A DNA stretch of 9,844 nt. It comes from an uncultured Comamonadaceae bacterium (GTDB lineage Bacteria > Pseudomonadota > Gammaproteobacteria > Burkholderiales > Burkholderiaceae_C). Position 1 is the first letter of the stretch. Each line of letters opens with the position of its first letter. This document shows, one piece after another, positions 7,408 through 9,844 of this stretch. The notes under the pieces were generated by a model, which saw only the letters and a list, made by a program, of their open reading frames with translations, was not told the DNA's origin and did no database searches. The DNA lies in the NCBI GenBank assembly GCA_937871735.1, contig CALMOI010000372.1:1-9844 (forward strand), read 5' to 3'. The position numbers and the translations under genes were made by a program.

Positions 7408-8852
7408 GGCTTTTTCGTCTGTTCATCGTGCGGTGTTTCGGGTGCCACAGCCGGTGTACCGGCTTGCCATCCGCCGCCAACGGCTTTGTAGAGTGCGATC
7501 CAGTACTGGACGCGGTTCTGCTGCAAGGTGATTTCGGCGATCTCGGCCGACAGCGCGGAGCGCCGGGCATCCTCCAGGGTGAGCAAGCTGGTGCGGCCCG
7601 CGCGCCAGTTGTTCTCGCTCGACAGGAAATAGCTTCGGTACTCACGCGCAGCCGTTTCCGCTCGTTCCGCGCGGCGGCGGGAGCCATCGAGGTTCAGCAG
7701 CGCTTCTTCGACGTCACGCACGACCGTGCGCACACCCTGACGGTAACTGGCCATCGCCGACTGGTAGCTGGCCTGCGCGGAGTCGATCGCTGCACGACGC
7801 TGGCCGCCGTCGAACAGCGGAATCGACAGCGACGGCCCGAACGACCAGAGCGTGGACGCCGACGCCAAGCTGCTCGCTGACACGCTGACCGATCCGCTGA
7901 GTGACAGGCTTGGATAGAGGTCCGCCTGGGCCGCGCCGATCTCGGCAGCGGTGGCCGCCACTTCGCGCTCAAGCGAGGCCAAGTCGGGGCGCTGGCGCAG
8001 CACCTGCGCCGGTACGGCCTGCACCTCCAGCCCGACTGGCCGAGGCACGCGGTTCTCGCCGTCGTCGATCAACCGGCGAAGCACGGGTTCTTCAACGCCG
8101 GTGAGGTAGACCAGCGACTTGACGAGCAGGCCGCATTGCGTGGTCTGCTGCAACAGGCTTGATTGCGCGCTGGCGTGGCTGGCGCGTGTCAGCGCGCCGT
8201 CCAACGCTGCGGTGTAGCCGGCCCGCACGGCGTTGGCCGTGGCTTGCTCAGTGGCCGCCGTCGAGGCGGCTTCGCGCTGGTAGGCGTCTGCCAGCAGGAT
8301 GCAGGCGCGGTACTGCACGTAGGTGTCGGCGACTTCCGCAGCGAGCGACACGCGCGCGTCGTGCCAGTCGGCGGTGCGCGCTTCGACACGTGCCTCGGAT
8401 GCCTCGGCGTTGCGGCGCACCTTGCCAAACAGATCGACTTCCCACGACGCATCGAAACCAGCGTTGCGCGATGTGCCCGTCGTCGTGGACAGCCCCGCTT
8501 GCAGTTGATTGTTGCGCGATGCCGACGCACTGCCGTTCAGGCTGGGCAACGCCTGCGCTCGTGTGCTGCGCAGGGTCGCACGCGCCTTCTCGATATTGAC
8601 CCAGGCTTGCGTGAGCGAGGGGCTGTCCCGTTCGGCCATCTCGACCAAGCGGGCGACCCGCGCATCATCGAACTGCCGCCACCATTGCTGAAGGTCGCCG
8701 ACCTGCCCACCGTGCGGGAGTTCGGCCTGCCAAGACGGTGGTGCCTGCGGTTGCGGTGCCTCTTCGAGGCGGCTGGTGGCGCAGGCCGTCAAGCCCCAAG
8801 CCAAGCAGACGGCAAGGGGGAGAACTAACAGGGAGCGTAGCGGTGAAGTCAT
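7404..8852 (-). CDS. Outer-membrane efflux lipoprotein, NodT/OprM-type TolC family channel
   Basis: This 482-residue outer-membrane factor forms the exit duct of the tripartite pump. The signal peptide ends in the lipobox LTAC, predicting lipidation at C24 after signal peptidase II cleavage. Two OEP repeats follow, roughly residues 60-265 and 275-465. Family landmarks are DASWEVDLFGKVRRNAEASEAR, VLRQRPDLASLEREV...IGAAQADLYPSLSLSGS, and the terminal ALYKAVGGGW. I chose ATG 8852 because it places the signal peptide at the N terminus and has GGAGG 11 bases upstream. The longer frame from 8909 would bury the signal peptide behind 19 charged residues. It is the first gene of the operon, although many RND operons put the channel last. 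Confidence 0.94.
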   Translation of the reverse strand: MTSPLRSLLVLPLAVCLAWGLTACATSRLEEAPQPQAPPSWQAELPHGGQVGDLQQWWRQFDDARVARLVEMAERDSPSLTQAWVNIEKARATLRSTRAQALPSLNGSASASRNNQLQAGLSTTTGTSRNAGFDASWEVDLFGKVRRNAEASEARVEARTADWHDARVSLAAEVADTYVQYRACILLADAYQREAASTAATEQATANAVRAGYTAALDGALTRASHASAQSSLLQQTTQCGLLVKSLVYLTGVEEPVLRRLIDDGENRVPRPVGLEVQAVPAQVLRQRPDLASLEREVAATAAEIGAAQADLYPSLSLSGSVSVSASSLASASTLWSFGPSLSIPLFDGGQRRAAIDSAQASYQSAMASYRQGVRTVVRDVEEALLNLDGSRRRAERAETAAREYRSYFLSSENNWRAGRTSLLTLEDARRSALSAEIAEITLQQNRVQYWIALYKAVGGGWQAGTPAVAPETPHDEQTKKP

Positions 8853-8863
8853 CAGATCTTTTT

Positions 8864-8868
8864 CCTCC
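8864..8868 (-). promoter_or_regulatory. Shine-Dalgarno sequence of the outer-membrane channel gene
   Basis: GGAGG on the minus strand, 11 bases before the ATG at 8852, continuing into an A-rich spacer. It supports this start over the longer frame from 8909. Confidence 0.7.
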
Positions 8869-8890
8869 AGCAAGGGTAGAGGCGTCCGGT

Positions 8891-8910
8891 GTTGGCTGCG
8901 GTCAGCCAAC
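8891..8910. repeat. Perfect 8-bp inverted repeat in the divergent promoter region
   Basis: GTTGGCTG at 8891-8898 is the exact reverse complement of CAGCCAAC at 8903-8910, with a 4-base spacer (CGGT). It lies between the divergent efflux operon and the regulator gene, 39 bases from the channel start and 68 from the regulator start. It could be a dimeric regulator's operator or a hairpin in the 5' leader of the efflux transcript. There is no T-run, so it is not a terminator. Confidence 0.55.
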
Positions 8911-8925
8911 GTTAAGCTGGGTAAA
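8911..8925 (+). promoter_or_regulatory. CpxR-like direct-repeat box (GTTAA-N5-GTAAA)
   Basis: Two pentamers, GTTAA at 8911-8915 and GTAAA at 8921-8925, are separated by 5 bases. The enterobacterial CpxR consensus is two GTAAA half-sites about 5 bases apart; here one half-site is exact and the other differs at one position. The adjacent regulator is CpxR-like. It abuts the inverted repeat at 8891-8910. The layout is seen directly; binding by the neighbouring regulator is inferred. Confidence 0.5.
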
Positions 8926-8977
8926 AGTCGGTGGCCCGCTGGCGATAAGGAGCCCGATCAGCGCGATACTTGCGCCG

Positions 8978-9673
8978 ATGCACAAGGTTCTGCTTGTTGA
9001 CGATGACGTCGACCTCACATCGATGCTGTCGCTCTACATCTCCCGCGAAGGCTTCGAGGTGGGTGTGGCGAACGACGGCGAAGCGGGCGTCCACGAGGCG
9101 CTGCGCGGCGGTTACGCCTTGGTCGTGCTGGACATCATGATGCCCCGCCTGTCTGGCATGGAGGCCTTGCGCCGTATCCGCACCACGAGCAACGTACCGG
9201 TGCTGATGCTCACGGCGCGCGGCGACAACGTCGACAAGATCGTTGGTCTGAACATGGGGGCCGACGACTACGTCCCCAAGCCATGCACGCCCGGCGAGTT
9301 GGTGGCGCGCATCCACGCCATCCTGCGGCGCACCGAGAGCCGCAGCCAGCCCGAGGGAGCGAACGCGGCGCAGGCGTTGAACGCTGGTGCGCTCACGCTG
9401 TACCCAGGCACGCGCCAGGCGATCTGGCACGGCGCACCGCTGGAGCTCACGGGCACCGAATTCAGCTTGCTGGAAGTGCTGGTTCAACAGGCGGGAAAGC
9501 TGACCAGCAAACAAGACATCTCCCAGGCGGCCTTTGGCCGACCACTCACGCGCTTTGACCGCCGCATTGATGTCCACATCAGCAGCATCCGCCAAAAGCT
9601 GGGCCTGCGTGATGACGGCCGCTCGTGGATCCAGAGCGTGCGCGGCCTGGGCTACCAATTGCTCAAGGACTGA
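8978..9673 (+). CDS. OmpR-family two-component response regulator, CpxR-like
   Basis: This 231-residue DNA-binding regulator is activated by phosphorylation from a sensor kinase. The receiver domain (residues 1-120) shows the acidic pair D9/D10, phosphoacceptor D52 in VVLDIMMP, switch T79 in MLTAR, and K101 in ADDYVPKPC. A cysteine follows KP where phenylalanine is usual. The winged-helix effector domain (about 140-231) has ELTGTEFSLLEVLV, the recognition segment RRIDVHISSIRQKLG, and SVRGLGYQLL. The receiver resembles CpxR (KxLLVDDDxxLTSxL opening). I chose the start where the receiver begins. The ATG has no good ribosome-binding site: AAGGAG at 8947-8952 is 25 bases away. It is divergent from the efflux operon and 6 bases before the kinase gene, and it probably controls both. 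Confidence 0.93.
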   Translation: MHKVLLVDDDVDLTSMLSLYISREGFEVGVANDGEAGVHEALRGGYALVVLDIMMPRLSGMEALRRIRTTSNVPVLMLTARGDNVDKIVGLNMGADDYVPKPCTPGELVARIHAILRRTESRSQPEGANAAQALNAGALTLYPGTRQAIWHGAPLELTGTEFSLLEVLVQQAGKLTSKQDISQAAFGRPLTRFDRRIDVHISSIRQKLGLRDDGRSWIQSVRGLGYQLLKD

Positions 9674-9679
9674 GAGCCC

Positions 9680-9844
9680 GTGGCCCAACCCACGCGCCTG
9701 TTTCGCAAACTGCTGCTCGTGCTGTCGAGCTGCATGATCTCAAGCATCGGGTTCACGGCCTTGTACCTGTGGCTCATGGGGGTCACGCCTCCGCCGGGCG
9801 ACCCGGTGTTCAGGGTTGGCGGGCTGCCGGTCGTGCCGATCATG
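9680..9844 (+). CDS. Sensor histidine kinase, N-terminal fragment cut by window edge
   Basis: Only 55 codons are visible. From a GTG start the protein begins MAQPTRLFRKLLL, with a membrane segment at about residues 10-34, then a Pro/Gly-rich stretch (TPPPGDP) that would open a periplasmic sensor domain. No kinase motif lies in the window. The identification rests on position: it is 6 bases after the response regulator on the same strand, with a basic N terminus followed by a transmembrane helix. AAGGA at 9665-9669 lies 10 bases before the GTG and supports that start. It is expected to phosphorylate the adjacent regulator. Confidence 0.8.
   Translation, partial: MAQPTRLFRKLLLVLSSCMISSIGFTALYLWLMGVTPPPGDPVFRVGGLPVVPIM

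Noticed and set aside
8163..8828. 221-residue plus-strand frame opposite the outer-membrane channel gene
   Set aside because: It is antisense to a well-supported NodT-type channel, has shadow-like composition, and has no domain.
8912..9688. 258-residue minus-strand frame opposite the response regulator
   Set aside because: The plus-strand frame has full receiver and winged-helix motifs; this one has none.

Overview
The window looks like a chromosomal segment of a GC-rich betaproteobacterium, most likely Burkholderiales and possibly Comamonadaceae. This rests on recalled sequence style for HemE, the N-terminal half of PriA, the NodT-type outer-membrane factor and the RND pump, plus the hemE-priA neighbourhood. 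No search was run, so the family-level placement is tentative.

Region 1 (1-2672, all minus strand, transcribed right to left) is housekeeping. It holds a small YccU-type CoA-binding protein, then hemE (uroporphyrinogen decarboxylase, heme synthesis), a likely terminator, and the 5' part of priA (replication-restart helicase), which runs off the left edge. The hemE-priA gap and the first priA codons carry three same-orientation DnaA boxes, two of them perfect. This is the most striking non-coding signal in the window.

Region 2 (2745-3113, minus) is a 122-residue gene of unrecognised function with a perfect AGGAGG ribosome-binding site. It sits between the housekeeping block and the efflux block.

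Region 3 (3236-8852, minus) is a complete tripartite RND efflux operon in the order outer-membrane lipoprotein channel, periplasmic adaptor, inner-membrane HAE1-type pump. Both junctions are 4-base ATGA overlaps, so the three parts are probably made by coupled translation. The pump keeps the proton-relay residues (D399, D400, K917), so it looks functional.

Region 4 (8853-9844) holds a 125-base divergent promoter region and, on the plus strand, a CpxR-like OmpR-family response regulator followed after 6 bases by a truncated sensor histidine kinase. The divergent region contains a perfect 8-bp inverted repeat directly abutting a direct repeat that matches the CpxR-box layout (GTTAA-N5-GTAAA). 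The simplest model is a two-component system sensing envelope or drug stress and controlling its divergent efflux operon and probably itself. I see no rRNA, tRNA, CRISPR, transposase or insertion sequence, and no gene-free stretch longer than about 190 bases.
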